From Candidatus Bathyarchaeota archaeon (GTDB lineage Archaea; Thermoproteota; Bathyarchaeia; Bathyarchaeales; Bathycorpusculaceae), in NCBI GenBank assembly GCA_018396705.1, contig JAGTQZ010000002.1, positions 186,001 to 250,000 on the forward strand: a stretch of 64,000 nt of DNA, in the 5' to 3' direction. The translations under genes were made by a program, and so were the position numbers. This document shows positions 43,064 to 52,231 of this stretch, piece after piece (positions within the stretch are counted from its first letter, which is position 1; every line of letters starts with the position of its first letter). The notes beneath the pieces were generated by a model. The model was not told the origin of the DNA and did not search any database. It worked only from the letters and a program-made list of their open reading frames with translations.

Positions 43064-43966
43064 TTGCATAGACCCAAGGTTACGGTTGGCGTCTGCGTGA
43101 GAAATTGCGAAAATACTATCGGAAAGGCTATTGAAAGCATTATAAATCAAGATTATCCCCACGATTTTATGGAAATAATTTTTGTTGACGATGGAAGCAG
43201 CGATGATACTCTTTCAATAATTATGGATTACGTTTCCAAGATCGACCTGAGTGTGAAGGTTTTTCATCATAAATGGAGGGGGATAGGTTATTCGCGAAAT
43301 GTTGTCGTAAAAAATGCGACCGGTGAGTATATCGTTTGGGTTGATGGTGACATGACAATTCCACCAAATTATGTAAGAAAGCTTGTTGAATTTATGGAAA
43401 ATCATCCAAAAGTTGGGATAGCAAAAGGAAAACAATCTATTCAAACTGAATCATCATTTGTAGGCACGCTTGAAACATATTCGCGAGCGGCTAGTAGGAT
43501 GGTGAATTATCAATCTGAAAAATCAAAATTCAAATCCCTTGGTACTGGAGGCGCAATTTATCGAATTGAAGCGATTAAAAAAGTTGGAGGTTTTGATGAA
43601 CGGTTGAGAGGATATGGGGAAGATTTTGACGTCGAGTTGAGGGTAAAAGATGCAGGTTGGACTTTAGCGGTTGTTGATGCTTACTTTTCTGATTATGAAA
43701 GATCTAATTTAACTTGGAGGGAGTTGTGGAAAAGATATAGGCTTCGAGGCTATTATTCACGCTTATTCCTCCAAAAGCATAGAAGTGCAGTTAAGCTATA
43801 CAAGACAATACCCATGATAGCCGTAATTGCAGGCCTTTTGGACGCAATAAAAATCTACAAAGTGGCAAATAAGAAAAAGTGCTTTTTACTGCCTTTTCTG
43901 TATTTATTTAAAATGAGTGCGTGGTGGAGTGGCTATTTACTACATAGTTTTTCTATGTGTACTTGA
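43064..43966 (+). CDS. Family 2 glycosyltransferase, tandem copy 1
   Basis: 300 residues from a TTG. The start PKVTVGVCVRNC, VDDGSSDDT, VWVDGDM (DxD) and GYGEDFDVELRVKDAGW (base region) define GT2. A hydrophobic C-terminal patch suggests membrane association. Closely related to the next gene, including long identical DNA blocks. Confidence 0.85.
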   Translation: MHRPKVTVGVCVRNCENTIGKAIESIINQDYPHDFMEIIFVDDGSSDDTLSIIMDYVSKIDLSVKVFHHKWRGIGYSRNVVVKNATGEYIVWVDGDMTIPPNYVRKLVEFMENHPKVGIAKGKQSIQTESSFVGTLETYSRAASRMVNYQSEKSKFKSLGTGGAIYRIEAIKKVGGFDERLRGYGEDFDVELRVKDAGWTLAVVDAYFSDYERSNLTWRELWKRYRLRGYYSRLFLQKHRSAVKLYKTIPMIAVIAGLLDAIKIYKVANKKKCFLLPFLYLFKMSAWWSGYLLHSFSMCT

Positions 43967-43995
43967 CGTTTTATGATCGCATCGGTTTGTCCAAT

Positions 43996-44892
43996 ATGCA
44001 ACATTCATACCCAAAGGTTACGGTTGGCGTCTGCGTGAGAAATTGCGCAGAAACATTACATGAAGCTATAACCAGTATCTTGGAGCAAACCTACCCTCAT
44101 AAACTTATGGAAATAATTTTTGTTGACGATGGAAGCGTTGACGAGACACTAAACATTATTAAAGATCTTGCATTAAAAGCTCAAGCTCAAGGATTTGAAA
44201 TTAAAATTTTTCACCATGACTGGAAAGGTTTGGGATATAGTAGAAACCTGGTTGTAAAAAATGCTAAAGGCAAGTATATCATCTGGGTCGATGGTGACAT
44301 GATTCTAACTAGAGATTTCGTGAAAAAACAAGCTTCATATATGGAACAAAATCCGAACGTAGCAATTGGAAAAGGCAAATACGGATTTCGTCCACAAGGA
44401 AAACTTGTAAGTGACCTAGAAAGTCTAGAATTTATAACTACAAACTTCAGAGGTCCGGAAAAAGATTTAACTCCTCTTGGTACTGGAGGTGCAATTTATC
44501 GCGTTGAAGCCGTTAGGCAAGTAGGGGGATTTGACGAAAGACTAACTGGCGCAGGGGAAGATGTAGATATAGAGTACCGAATCAGAAAAGCCGGCTGGTC
44601 CCTGGCCATAACTTCTGCAATTTTCTTTGAATGCCGAAGGAAAACTTGGAAAGATCTATGGCGAGAATACTTCTGGCACGGTGAGGGAGGATCTCGCTTA
44701 CATAAGAAGAAGGTTGCAACAAAATTATGGATGTTTTGGCCACCATTAACTTTGTTCACCGAATTTTCACGGGTGGTCCTTGCCTACAAATTTACAAGAC
44801 ATAAAATTGCATTTTTACTACCCTTTCACTATCTATATAAAAGAGTTGCTTGGGTTTTCGGTTTTATAAATGGACTTGTTAAAAATGGCTAA
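43996..44892 (+). CDS. Family 2 glycosyltransferase, tandem copy 2
   Basis: 298 residues from the ATG at 43996, which best aligns with the paralogue; an upstream GTG at 43957 overlaps the previous gene. It shares PKVTVGVCVRNCAETLHEAI, VDDGSVDET, WVDGDM and GAGEDVDIEYRIRKAGW with copy 1. A 34-bp block (43076-43109 and 44014-44047) and a block of about 32 bp (43167, 44105) are identical in DNA. Confidence 0.85.
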   Translation: MQHSYPKVTVGVCVRNCAETLHEAITSILEQTYPHKLMEIIFVDDGSVDETLNIIKDLALKAQAQGFEIKIFHHDWKGLGYSRNLVVKNAKGKYIIWVDGDMILTRDFVKKQASYMEQNPNVAIGKGKYGFRPQGKLVSDLESLEFITTNFRGPEKDLTPLGTGGAIYRVEAVRQVGGFDERLTGAGEDVDIEYRIRKAGWSLAITSAIFFECRRKTWKDLWREYFWHGEGGSRLHKKKVATKLWMFWPPLTLFTEFSRVVLAYKFTRHKIAFLLPFHYLYKRVAWVFGFINGLVKNG

Positions 44893-44945
44893 CCATGATG
44901 AAATCGATATTTATTGCCAATCATACATAAACTGGAAGAAGTAAG

Positions 44946-45434
44946 ATGAGCATTAGTAAGGTGCTGATTCGTTTTTTAGCGATGTATGCTCCATCACAAA
45001 ATGTTCGAGTAGCAATGTATCGAAAGGCCGGTGTTAAAATTGGGCGACCTCTCGTGTTTGGAAGTCACATTTTCATTGATGTCACTTCCCCAGCATTGAA
45101 AAGGTATGGTGTTACAATAGAAGATGATGTCATACTGGCTGGTTACATATACATTTTGACGCATTCAAATATTTTATACGGCATTAAAGAGGGGGAAGAT
45201 GGTCCAGTGATTATAAAGAGGGGCGCGCGTATAGGTATAAATGTTACTATCCTTCCTGGAGTTATTATTGGAGAAAATGCTGTTATCGGGGCGGGTTCGG
45301 TTGTAACCAAAGATATACCTGATAACTGCATCGCAGCGGGTGTTCCAGCGAGAGTTATCGGAAGACATAATTTTAAAGCAAATGATATCCATCATTGGCT
45401 TTACGGCTCAAAAAGTGTTAAAGTTAAAGGTTAA
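44946..45434 (+). CDS. Left-handed beta-helix acyltransferase
   Basis: 162 residues with hexapeptide repeats: [51 protein letters not shown] and [20 protein letters not shown]. The last segment ends with PARVIGR. It resembles WbbJ/WlbB-type sugar O- or N-acetyltransferases with a His in LTHSN as the likely base. It is followed by a Gfo/Idh gene 23 bases on, a pairing seen in acetamido-sugar pathways, but no aminotransferase is near. Confidence 0.85.
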   Translation: MSISKVLIRFLAMYAPSQNVRVAMYRKAGVKIGRPLVFGSHIFIDVTSPALKRYGVTIEDDVILAGYIYILTHSNILYGIKEGEDGPVIIKRGARIGINVTILPGVIIGENAVIGAGSVVTKDIPDNCIAAGVPARVIGRHNFKANDIHHWLYGSKSVKVKG

Positions 45435-45457
45435 AACACGAATTTGGGGGAGCAAAA

Positions 45458-46516
45458 TTGGCTATAAAGGTTGGACTTATTGGTTGTGGCGGTATTGCGC
45501 CTGTTCATTTGGATGTATACAAAAAACTTGACCGTGAAGTTGAGGTTACCGCGCTCTGCGATATTAACTTAGAACGAGCGAAAAAACTAGCCAATCGTTT
45601 CAAAGTTAGAAAAGTTTTTAGTAATTATTGGGAAATGCTCGAAAAAAGCCAATTGGATTTAGTAGATGTATGCACGCCAATTTCAACGCATGCTGAAATT
45701 GTTTGTGATGTTGCCAAAGTTGTTCCAGCTATACTGGTTGAGAAGCCCATGGCGCTTACAGTATCGCAATGTGATGAAATGATTAAAACTGTGAAAAAGT
45801 ATGGAGGTAAATTGTGCATAGGGCATAATCAAATTTTCTCTCCTCATATACAAAAGGTAAAAATAATGGTGGATTCTGGCGCATTTAATTTGTTAAGTCT
45901 GGAAACAACTCTCAAAGGGAATTTTGACGTACTCTTGAAGCATGGCTTGGTTTCAAAGCTGAATGTTTCACCTGAACAACGCGGAGTGATATGGGAAGTC
46001 TGCTGTCACCATGCATATTTGCAGCTATACTTTTTACCAAACATCAAAGAAGTTTACGCAGCCGGTGGCAAGTTCAAGTATCCGGTTTATGACGACTTCG
46101 CTGTGTTATTGAGGGCTTCTGATGATCGTTTTGGTGTTATCCGGATTTCATGGATATGTGATGCTTTCGATGTTGTTTATGAATTTACAAGTGCAGATGG
46201 AAAAAGAATAGACATACTGTGGGAATTCGATTGTATGCTGGAAAAATCAGATACGCCGCCTTTTAACTTTTATTTAGCCGCTAAGAACTTTTTAGTGGAT
46301 GAAAAAAGAATTTTGAAAAAATGGTTGCGTTTTGGGGTTAGATATCTAAGAAATAGGAAAATTCTTCCAACTTTTTACCTCATTCAACGTTATATAGAAG
46401 CGATAAAGGCAGATTTGCCTCCACCTGTCACTCCTGAGGAGGGGAGGAAGACTGTTGTTTTGTTGGAAGCTGTCGAGAAGTCGTTGGATACGCGTTCTCC
46501 GGTTAGGATTGATTAG
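45458..46516 (+). CDS. Gfo/Idh/MocA-family oxidoreductase 2
   Basis: 352 residues from a TTG with GGGGGAG 7 bases upstream. The NAD motif GCGGIA is at residues 9-14, the EKP motif reads LVEKPMALTVSQCDEM, and GHNQIFSPHIQKVK follows. A VCCHHAYLQLYFLPN segment fills the substrate-His region. It is probably a sugar-nucleotide dehydrogenase or reductase feeding the glycan locus. Confidence 0.85.
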   Translation: MAIKVGLIGCGGIAPVHLDVYKKLDREVEVTALCDINLERAKKLANRFKVRKVFSNYWEMLEKSQLDLVDVCTPISTHAEIVCDVAKVVPAILVEKPMALTVSQCDEMIKTVKKYGGKLCIGHNQIFSPHIQKVKIMVDSGAFNLLSLETTLKGNFDVLLKHGLVSKLNVSPEQRGVIWEVCCHHAYLQLYFLPNIKEVYAAGGKFKYPVYDDFAVLLRASDDRFGVIRISWICDAFDVVYEFTSADGKRIDILWEFDCMLEKSDTPPFNFYLAAKNFLVDEKRILKKWLRFGVRYLRNRKILPTFYLIQRYIEAIKADLPPPVTPEEGRKTVVLLEAVEKSLDTRSPVRID

Positions 46517-46520
46517 CGTT

Positions 46521-47990
46521 TTAGGACTGAGTTAGTGGGTGCGGGTATTGGTATGGCGTGTACCACGATGGGGCATGGCGGAAATAGTTGACATCTTCGG
46601 TGATTTGGTTGTTTGGGTCGTATTCGACTATTTCGGCTAAACTGCCAATGTTGTTGTTCCAAATGTATAGGTTGTTTATCCTTACTTTCGCGCCTTCTTC
46701 GCGGTTTGTGTTGTCAAGCCAAAGGTAAACGAAGTATTTGTATGTGCCTCCCCCGGCTGTGTTATTGAATACTACGCCTGCTCCGCCTCGGAGTGTTATA
46801 GTCCATGGCGATTGGGTTGCGTTGATGAATTTGTTGTTGTAAATTTCCACAGCCCTTGTTCCAACTTGTGTAATGATAAAATATGACTCGCTTCGAGAGC
46901 TTCTTAATGGTGCACCGCATTGCGAGCATACCCAGTCGGTTCCGTTCCAGACTGCTTTTGGGTTTGCAATTGCTCCATGGGATGGATTGTAGCATGCTGT
47001 CTGGAACCATCCGTGGGCGTCACATTCTGTATAGCCTAATCCATTTTCAACCGTGTTGTGTCTAAAAACGTAATGAGCACCACTATTGGCAGCAACACAA
47101 TGTCTCCACTTCGTGAAATAACAGTCCTCAATGAAGACTGTGTAGTTGGTATACTGTCCAAGCACTTTAGTAAGGTCCGACTCCCATAAGTCTCTGTATG
47201 CTCTACCAACTACAACACCATAACCCACAGTGTCCCACTCTGTCGGATATCCAGCATACGCATAAGTGTTGTTTAAAATACAATGGTCAATCACTCCATG
47301 AGCGAAATCGCCCCAAACATTTATTCCCCCGCCGCAAATGTGTTCAAAACAACAGTGGTCTATGCGAAAGCTCGCTACATTATCTAACAAGATACCGTGA
47401 TACACATAAACTGAACTTGAGTTAATGCTTCTATATCCAATCATCTTTATGTCTGAGAATCTAAAGAATGGCGATGACGCACCTGTGCCTTTAACCTTAA
47501 ACCAAGCAGGAGCTTTGGGGGCACTCCCTTTAGGTGGCGGGTCAGGGTCAGTTTCACCCCTCCAGCTTCCCGGCACATCCCAAGGCAAACGGAGAACCGT
47601 CTTCCACTCTATGACTTGGTCGTTTGGGTTCCGTCCGACGCCATCATATGGTAAATTGCCTGTTCTCTCAGTTGGAGCTCCAAAAATACTAACGCCTGCT
47701 GGAATAATAACTCTGTAGCCTGTCCAACTTTCGTTAACGTTGACGAAATCCCAAACACCTTCAGGAATGTAAACAATGCCTCCGCCAGCAGCAGCTACTG
47801 CATCTACAGCTGCTTGTATGTCTCGCCAATACCCGCTTTTTGCCCATATTATTGTCGTTGATATTTGGCCTGTGTTGTGGATAATTGCAGTGTTTGTGAG
47901 TTGGGCGTTTGCAATATATACTGCTGTTATTATAATTGCTGCTATTACTGTTGCAAGAATTTTCTGGTGAATTCTGTGCATCTTGGTCAC
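46521..47990 (-). CDS. Secreted right-handed beta-helix (pectate-lyase-like) protein
   Basis: 489 residues with a signal peptide ([20 protein letters not shown]). The fold starts with [20 protein letters not shown] then IPEGVWDF, the classic pectin-lyase-like entry, followed by many [28 protein letters not shown] and [14 protein letters not shown] type coils. An inserted cysteine group ([20 protein letters not shown]) may bind metal. It is the only leftward gene in the glycan locus. It could trim or bind the polysaccharide, but active-site residues cannot be named. Confidence 0.75.
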   Translation of the reverse strand: MTKMHRIHQKILATVIAAIIITAVYIANAQLTNTAIIHNTGQISTTIIWAKSGYWRDIQAAVDAVAAAGGGIVYIPEGVWDFVNVNESWTGYRVIIPAGVSIFGAPTERTGNLPYDGVGRNPNDQVIEWKTVLRLPWDVPGSWRGETDPDPPPKGSAPKAPAWFKVKGTGASSPFFRFSDIKMIGYRSINSSSVYVYHGILLDNVASFRIDHCCFEHICGGGINVWGDFAHGVIDHCILNNTYAYAGYPTEWDTVGYGVVVGRAYRDLWESDLTKVLGQYTNYTVFIEDCYFTKWRHCVAANSGAHYVFRHNTVENGLGYTECDAHGWFQTACYNPSHGAIANPKAVWNGTDWVCSQCGAPLRSSRSESYFIITQVGTRAVEIYNNKFINATQSPWTITLRGGAGVVFNNTAGGGTYKYFVYLWLDNTNREEGAKVRINNLYIWNNNIGSLAEIVEYDPNNQITEDVNYFRHAPSWYTPYQYPHPLTQS

Positions 47991-48064
47991 TGTTTACTTA
48001 GTTTATGTGTGATGTGGATAATAAATCTTGTGTATTACGATAACCTAATAAAGGAGACTCAATA

Positions 48065-50194
48065 ATGCTCAAGGAAAACACAAAACCATTAAGTTTTCTC
48101 TCTACAGTGTTATTCCTCCAAGCAGCTTCATACATAATTGTATTTTTCGACATTCCAGTTATTAGACAGATTCTGCTTTTCGCTTACCTCACATTTGTTC
48201 CAGGGTATTTGATTGTTAAGCTTTTTAGGTTTAATTTTAACCATTTCGAGACTTTAATTTTCTCGGTTGGGTTTAGCGTTGCCTTTCTTATGCTTACTGG
48301 ACTCGCTCTAAACGAGTTAGGCTATATAGCAGGCATATCACAGCCACTGTCAACTTTTCCTTTGCTTATCATGTTAAATAATGCTATCTTGGCTTTGGTT
48401 CTACTAACCTATTGGAGAAATGAAGCATCCAGCTTAACGAATATTTCTTTTAGCTTGGCGAAGTGGATTGCGCCTCTTCTGGTACCGTTAATTTTGAGTG
48501 TTGTTGGCGCCATGTTTGTTGGAGTTTACGGTAATAATCTTTTACTCTTACTGATGATTCTGGCTATTTCTTTGGTTGCAGCGTTTTTAACTCTGAAGGC
48601 CGTGGTTCCATCAACGGTATATGTGTTTGCGGTATTTATTATTGGTGTTTCGCTTCTTCTCCATTCCTTGTTGGTGTCAAGGTATATTACCACTTTTGGT
48701 TCTGATGTGTCGCTTGAACTCTTTGTTTTTAGGAATACTTTGGAGAGTGGTTATTGGAATTCTGTTCCTCCCGCCCACTGGGATGTCGGGTTGGGACGGT
48801 TGAACGGTATGCTTAGCATAACTATTCTTCCGACGGTTTATTCAAATATTTTGGGTTTGGATTCAACTTGGGTTTTTAAGTTGGTTTTCCCTCTGATTTT
48901 TGCCTTTGCTCCATTATGCCTGTATCAGATATGGAGAAAAAGCTTTGGTGCAAAGTGGGCTTTTGTTTCCGCCTTCTTTTTCATGGCGACAGCCCCTTTT
49001 TATACAGAGTTGCTTGGGTTAAATAGGCAGATGGTTGCGGAGTTATTTTTTACATTATTGCTTTTTATTTTGTTGGATAAGAGGTTAAGCGGTCTTCAGA
49101 GGATTGTTTCGTTTACCTTTTTTGGATTCGGTTTAGTTGTTTCGCATTACGGGCTTGCGGAGATTTTCCTTTTCCTGATAGTATTTGCTTTGGTTTGCTT
49201 GCTTGTATCTAGACAACGCAGCAACAATTTAACTGTAAGTATGGTTGTTTTGTTTTTTGTGATTATGTTTGCTTGGTATATCTACACTTCTAGGGCTTCT
49301 GTTTTTGAAAGTTTCTTGGATTATGGAGAACATGTTTATCAAAGGTTGGGGGAGTTTTTTAATCTTGAGTCGAGGGGGAAGACTGTTCTGCGAGGTTTGG
49401 GTTTAGAAAGCCCTCCCACTATTTGGAATGCGATAAGCAGGTTCTTTGTATACGCAACAGAGTTTTTGATTATTGTTGGTTTTGCCAGTCTTTTTTTTAG
49501 GAGGAACAATATGATAAACTTAAGAAAAGAAAATTTCATCCTAATATCGTGGGCTATGGGTTTTCTCGCCGCACTAATAATCGTACCAGGGTTAGCAAAT
49601 ACTATGAACATGACAAGGTTTTATCATGTTTTATTATCTCTCTTGGCTCCCTTATGTACATTAGGTGCCACATTTATCACTGAAATTATCTGTCGTAGGA
49701 AAGGTAAAAAGATCTACGCCTCAGTTTTATTAGTTTTTATACTTATGCCTTACTTTCTATTCCAGTCTGGTTTTGTTTATGAAATTACAAATAGCCAAAG
49801 TTGGTCGCTCCCCCTAAGTATGCATAGATTGGGTATAAGGCTACATGCTAGTTTTGGAGTCGTTACCTCTCAAGAAGTACACAGTTCTCTTTGGTTGTCT
49901 CAATACTTTTATGCCGAAAGATCATCCTTATTCGCAGATTTTCACATTTTCTCGGCCCTTGTAGGATATGGCAAGATTGTAAGCATAATGAAGTTGACAA
50001 ACACCACTAAACCGATGGAGGGTTCGTACATTTACTTTGGAAAACTCAATACGGTCTATGGGATGGTATTTGCTCAGGATGTCTGGAACAGCACGGATAT
50101 TCTAAAATCTAATTTTGAATATTCAGATAATTTTTACTCAAATGGCGAATGTGAAATATTCTGGGTCATAAGTCTCCATAAAAGCTATCCATAA
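48065..50194 (+). CDS. DUF2206 polytopic membrane protein, GT-C-like
   Basis: 709 residues with about 14 or more hydrophobic helices and a C-terminal extracytoplasmic domain. The layout resembles DUF2206/COG5617 archaeal membrane proteins of the GT39/GT-C glycosyltransferase type, and a GSDVSLELFVFRNTLESGYW segment follows the expected first large loop. It could transfer lipid-linked sugars outside the cell. AAAGGAG precedes the ATG by 8 bases. Confidence 0.7.
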   Translation: MLKENTKPLSFLSTVLFLQAASYIIVFFDIPVIRQILLFAYLTFVPGYLIVKLFRFNFNHFETLIFSVGFSVAFLMLTGLALNELGYIAGISQPLSTFPLLIMLNNAILALVLLTYWRNEASSLTNISFSLAKWIAPLLVPLILSVVGAMFVGVYGNNLLLLLMILAISLVAAFLTLKAVVPSTVYVFAVFIIGVSLLLHSLLVSRYITTFGSDVSLELFVFRNTLESGYWNSVPPAHWDVGLGRLNGMLSITILPTVYSNILGLDSTWVFKLVFPLIFAFAPLCLYQIWRKSFGAKWAFVSAFFFMATAPFYTELLGLNRQMVAELFFTLLLFILLDKRLSGLQRIVSFTFFGFGLVVSHYGLAEIFLFLIVFALVCLLVSRQRSNNLTVSMVVLFFVIMFAWYIYTSRASVFESFLDYGEHVYQRLGEFFNLESRGKTVLRGLGLESPPTIWNAISRFFVYATEFLIIVGFASLFFRRNNMINLRKENFILISWAMGFLAALIIVPGLANTMNMTRFYHVLLSLLAPLCTLGATFITEIICRRKGKKIYASVLLVFILMPYFLFQSGFVYEITNSQSWSLPLSMHRLGIRLHASFGVVTSQEVHSSLWLSQYFYAERSSLFADFHIFSALVGYGKIVSIMKLTNTTKPMEGSYIYFGKLNTVYGMVFAQDVWNSTDILKSNFEYSDNFYSNGECEIFWVISLHKSYP

Positions 50195-50212
50195 TTTGGA
50201 GGCTAATGCCTT

Positions 50213-51340
50213 ATGCATATTTGTATGATTTCTGGTTATTATACAAGTCCTGGTGGACTTGAAAACGTTGTTCGCGATTTAAGTATTTTCCTAGCTCAGA
50301 ATAGCTGTAAAGTGACAGTTTTCAGCATGTATTATAAAGATTTAGTTGGGGAAACGCAAAATATTAAGCATATAGTTCTTTCTCCAAACAACATTTTACC
50401 TAGAATATTACGATTTGCCAATTATGAAAGATATGCTTACAATCTAAGAGTTTGGAGACGGATAAAACAAGAAAACTCATTTGACATTATTCACGGACAT
50501 AGTGGATATTGCTTTTTTAATGCTCTATTCAGGGATAAAAAACCCTTCATTATGACTTTTCATGGTCTAAAAAGAGCTGCTAAGATTAGGATTTACGGGT
50601 CTAATTCACGCATTTTAAAGAACCCAAGGTCTCTACCACTTTACTTTCCCGAAGAAATTGCGGCTAAAAAATGTGATTTAGCTATAGCGCCTTCAAAAAG
50701 TGTGAAGGACGAACTTATTAGTATTTATGGAATTCACCCATCAAAAATTAAGGTAATATACAACGGAGTCAACACAGATCAATTTAAACCAATGAACAAG
50801 GATTTAGCCAAAAAAATTTTGAGGTTACCTAAAAATAAGGACTATGTCATTTGGGTAGGGAATAATCCGGAATTAAAAGGATTATCCACCGCCATAGATG
50901 CTGTCAAGGGCTTAAGGGATGTTTACTTAATAGTGGTGGGAGTTTCTGGAACAAACTTTGAGAATATCATTTTTTGGGGAGAGGTCCAAGACAAAGCTCA
51001 GCTATGTAAGCTATATAACTCCGCTAGTCTATTAATACTTCCAACGCTTTATGAAGGCTTTCCATTGGTAACGCTGGAAGCTATGGCGTGTGGATTACCA
51101 ATAGTTATTTCCCAAGAATGCCCCACCAAAGAGATAATAAACGACGGGCTTGAGGGATTTGTCGTTAATGAAAGAAATCCTAAAGCTTATTCTGAGAGAA
51201 TCAAGTATATTCTAGATCTAGATAATCATAATTATCAAGAAATGTCGTTTAGGTGTCGAAAACTTGCAGAGAAATACAGTTGGGAAAATCAAGGGAAGGA
51301 ATACCTAAAAGTATATAATACATTCTATCAGAGATTGTGA
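50213..51340 (+). CDS. Family 4 glycosyltransferase 1
   Basis: 375 residues, GT-B fold. The N-terminal half has MISGYYTSPGGLENVVRDLS and the HGHSGYCF region. The C-terminal half has VIYNGVNTDQFKP, VWVGNNPELKGLSTAIDAVK, ILPTLYEGFPLVTLEAMACG (E-x7-E motif) and GLPIVISQECPTKEII. It uses a nucleotide sugar to extend the glycan. GGAGG lies 10 bases upstream. Confidence 0.9.
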   Translation: MHICMISGYYTSPGGLENVVRDLSIFLAQNSCKVTVFSMYYKDLVGETQNIKHIVLSPNNILPRILRFANYERYAYNLRVWRRIKQENSFDIIHGHSGYCFFNALFRDKKPFIMTFHGLKRAAKIRIYGSNSRILKNPRSLPLYFPEEIAAKKCDLAIAPSKSVKDELISIYGIHPSKIKVIYNGVNTDQFKPMNKDLAKKILRLPKNKDYVIWVGNNPELKGLSTAIDAVKGLRDVYLIVVGVSGTNFENIIFWGEVQDKAQLCKLYNSASLLILPTLYEGFPLVTLEAMACGLPIVISQECPTKEIINDGLEGFVVNERNPKAYSERIKYILDLDNHNYQEMSFRCRKLAEKYSWENQGKEYLKVYNTFYQRL

Positions 51341-51367
51341 CAAGTCTCTAATCATCTAGGATTTGGT

Positions 51368-51390
51368 ACTTTCAGTGCAGAAAGTTCTTT
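51368..51390 (+). terminator. Hairpin with T-rich tail after glycosyltransferase
   Basis: ACTTTC-AGTGCA-GAAAGT forms a 6-bp stem with a 6-base loop followed by TCTTT. It is in the 148-base gap between the GT4 and racemase genes. No other feature is evident in the gap apart from AAGGAG before the racemase. Confidence 0.35.
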
Positions 51391-51488
51391 GACTTAGCTT
51401 GTTGGTACGCTTTTGTGCTATTTTTAAACATAAAATAATACTCAACGAATTTAACGGAAAAGCTAGATGTTCATAAGGAGACACTTAA

Positions 51489-52184
51489 ATGAGAGAGAAA
51501 ACAATCGGAATATTGGGTGGAATGGGTCCTGAAGCCACAGCTGAGTTATTTTACAGGATAATTAAACTAACTCCAGCGATGAGAGACCAAGATCATTTGA
51601 AAATAATAATCTATAACAATCCGAAGATACCTGATAGAAGCGAAGCTATCATAAAAGGCACAAAAAGTCCTTTAAATGAGTTGGTGCAAGCGGCAAGGAG
51701 TCTAGAAAAAATGGGAGTAGACTTTATTATCATACCATGCAATACAGTACATTACTACTATGATGAGTTAACAAAGAAAGTGGGGGTTCCGATAATAAAT
51801 ATGATCGAATTAACTGCAAAGAAAATAAGCGAGCTGTATCCCCACATACGAACAGTCGGGATAATTGCTACAACGGGAACTGTTAAAGCAAGAATATATG
51901 ATTGCGCAATGCACAAAAGGAATATCCAAGTGATATACCCATCATTCGAAATGCAAGCTGCTGTTATGAGAACGATATATAAAATTAAGGCAGGACGCAC
52001 AAGAGGTAAAGAGGTTTTGATTAGCACCATTAAGCATCTCATACAAAAAGGCTCTCAGGCTATCATAAGCGGATGCACAGAAGTTTCTTTAGCCTTAAAA
52101 AATGTAGCTGAAACAATTCCCATAATCGATCCATTACAAATTCTTGCAGAAGAAGCTGTAAAAACTGCTTTGACGGAATTTTAA
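51489..52184 (+). CDS. Aspartate/glutamate racemase family protein
   Basis: 231 residues of the PLP-independent Asp/Glu racemase family. The two catalytic cysteines are in IIPCNTVHYYYDEL and IISGCTEVSLAL. ILGGMGPEATAELFYRII is the usual N-terminus. It would interconvert L- and D-aspartate or glutamate. The ATP-grasp ligase starts 47 bases later, so a D-amino acid may be attached to a glycan or peptide acceptor (inference). Some family members are hydantoin racemases or maleate isomerases instead. Confidence 0.88.
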   Translation: MREKTIGILGGMGPEATAELFYRIIKLTPAMRDQDHLKIIIYNNPKIPDRSEAIIKGTKSPLNELVQAARSLEKMGVDFIIIPCNTVHYYYDELTKKVGVPIINMIELTAKKISELYPHIRTVGIIATTGTVKARIYDCAMHKRNIQVIYPSFEMQAAVMRTIYKIKAGRTRGKEVLISTIKHLIQKGSQAIISGCTEVSLALKNVAETIPIIDPLQILAEEAVKTALTEF

Positions 52185-52231
52185 TGCTAATCTAACATTT
52201 TGGAAGAGCTTGTAACTGTAGAGGGCAATTC

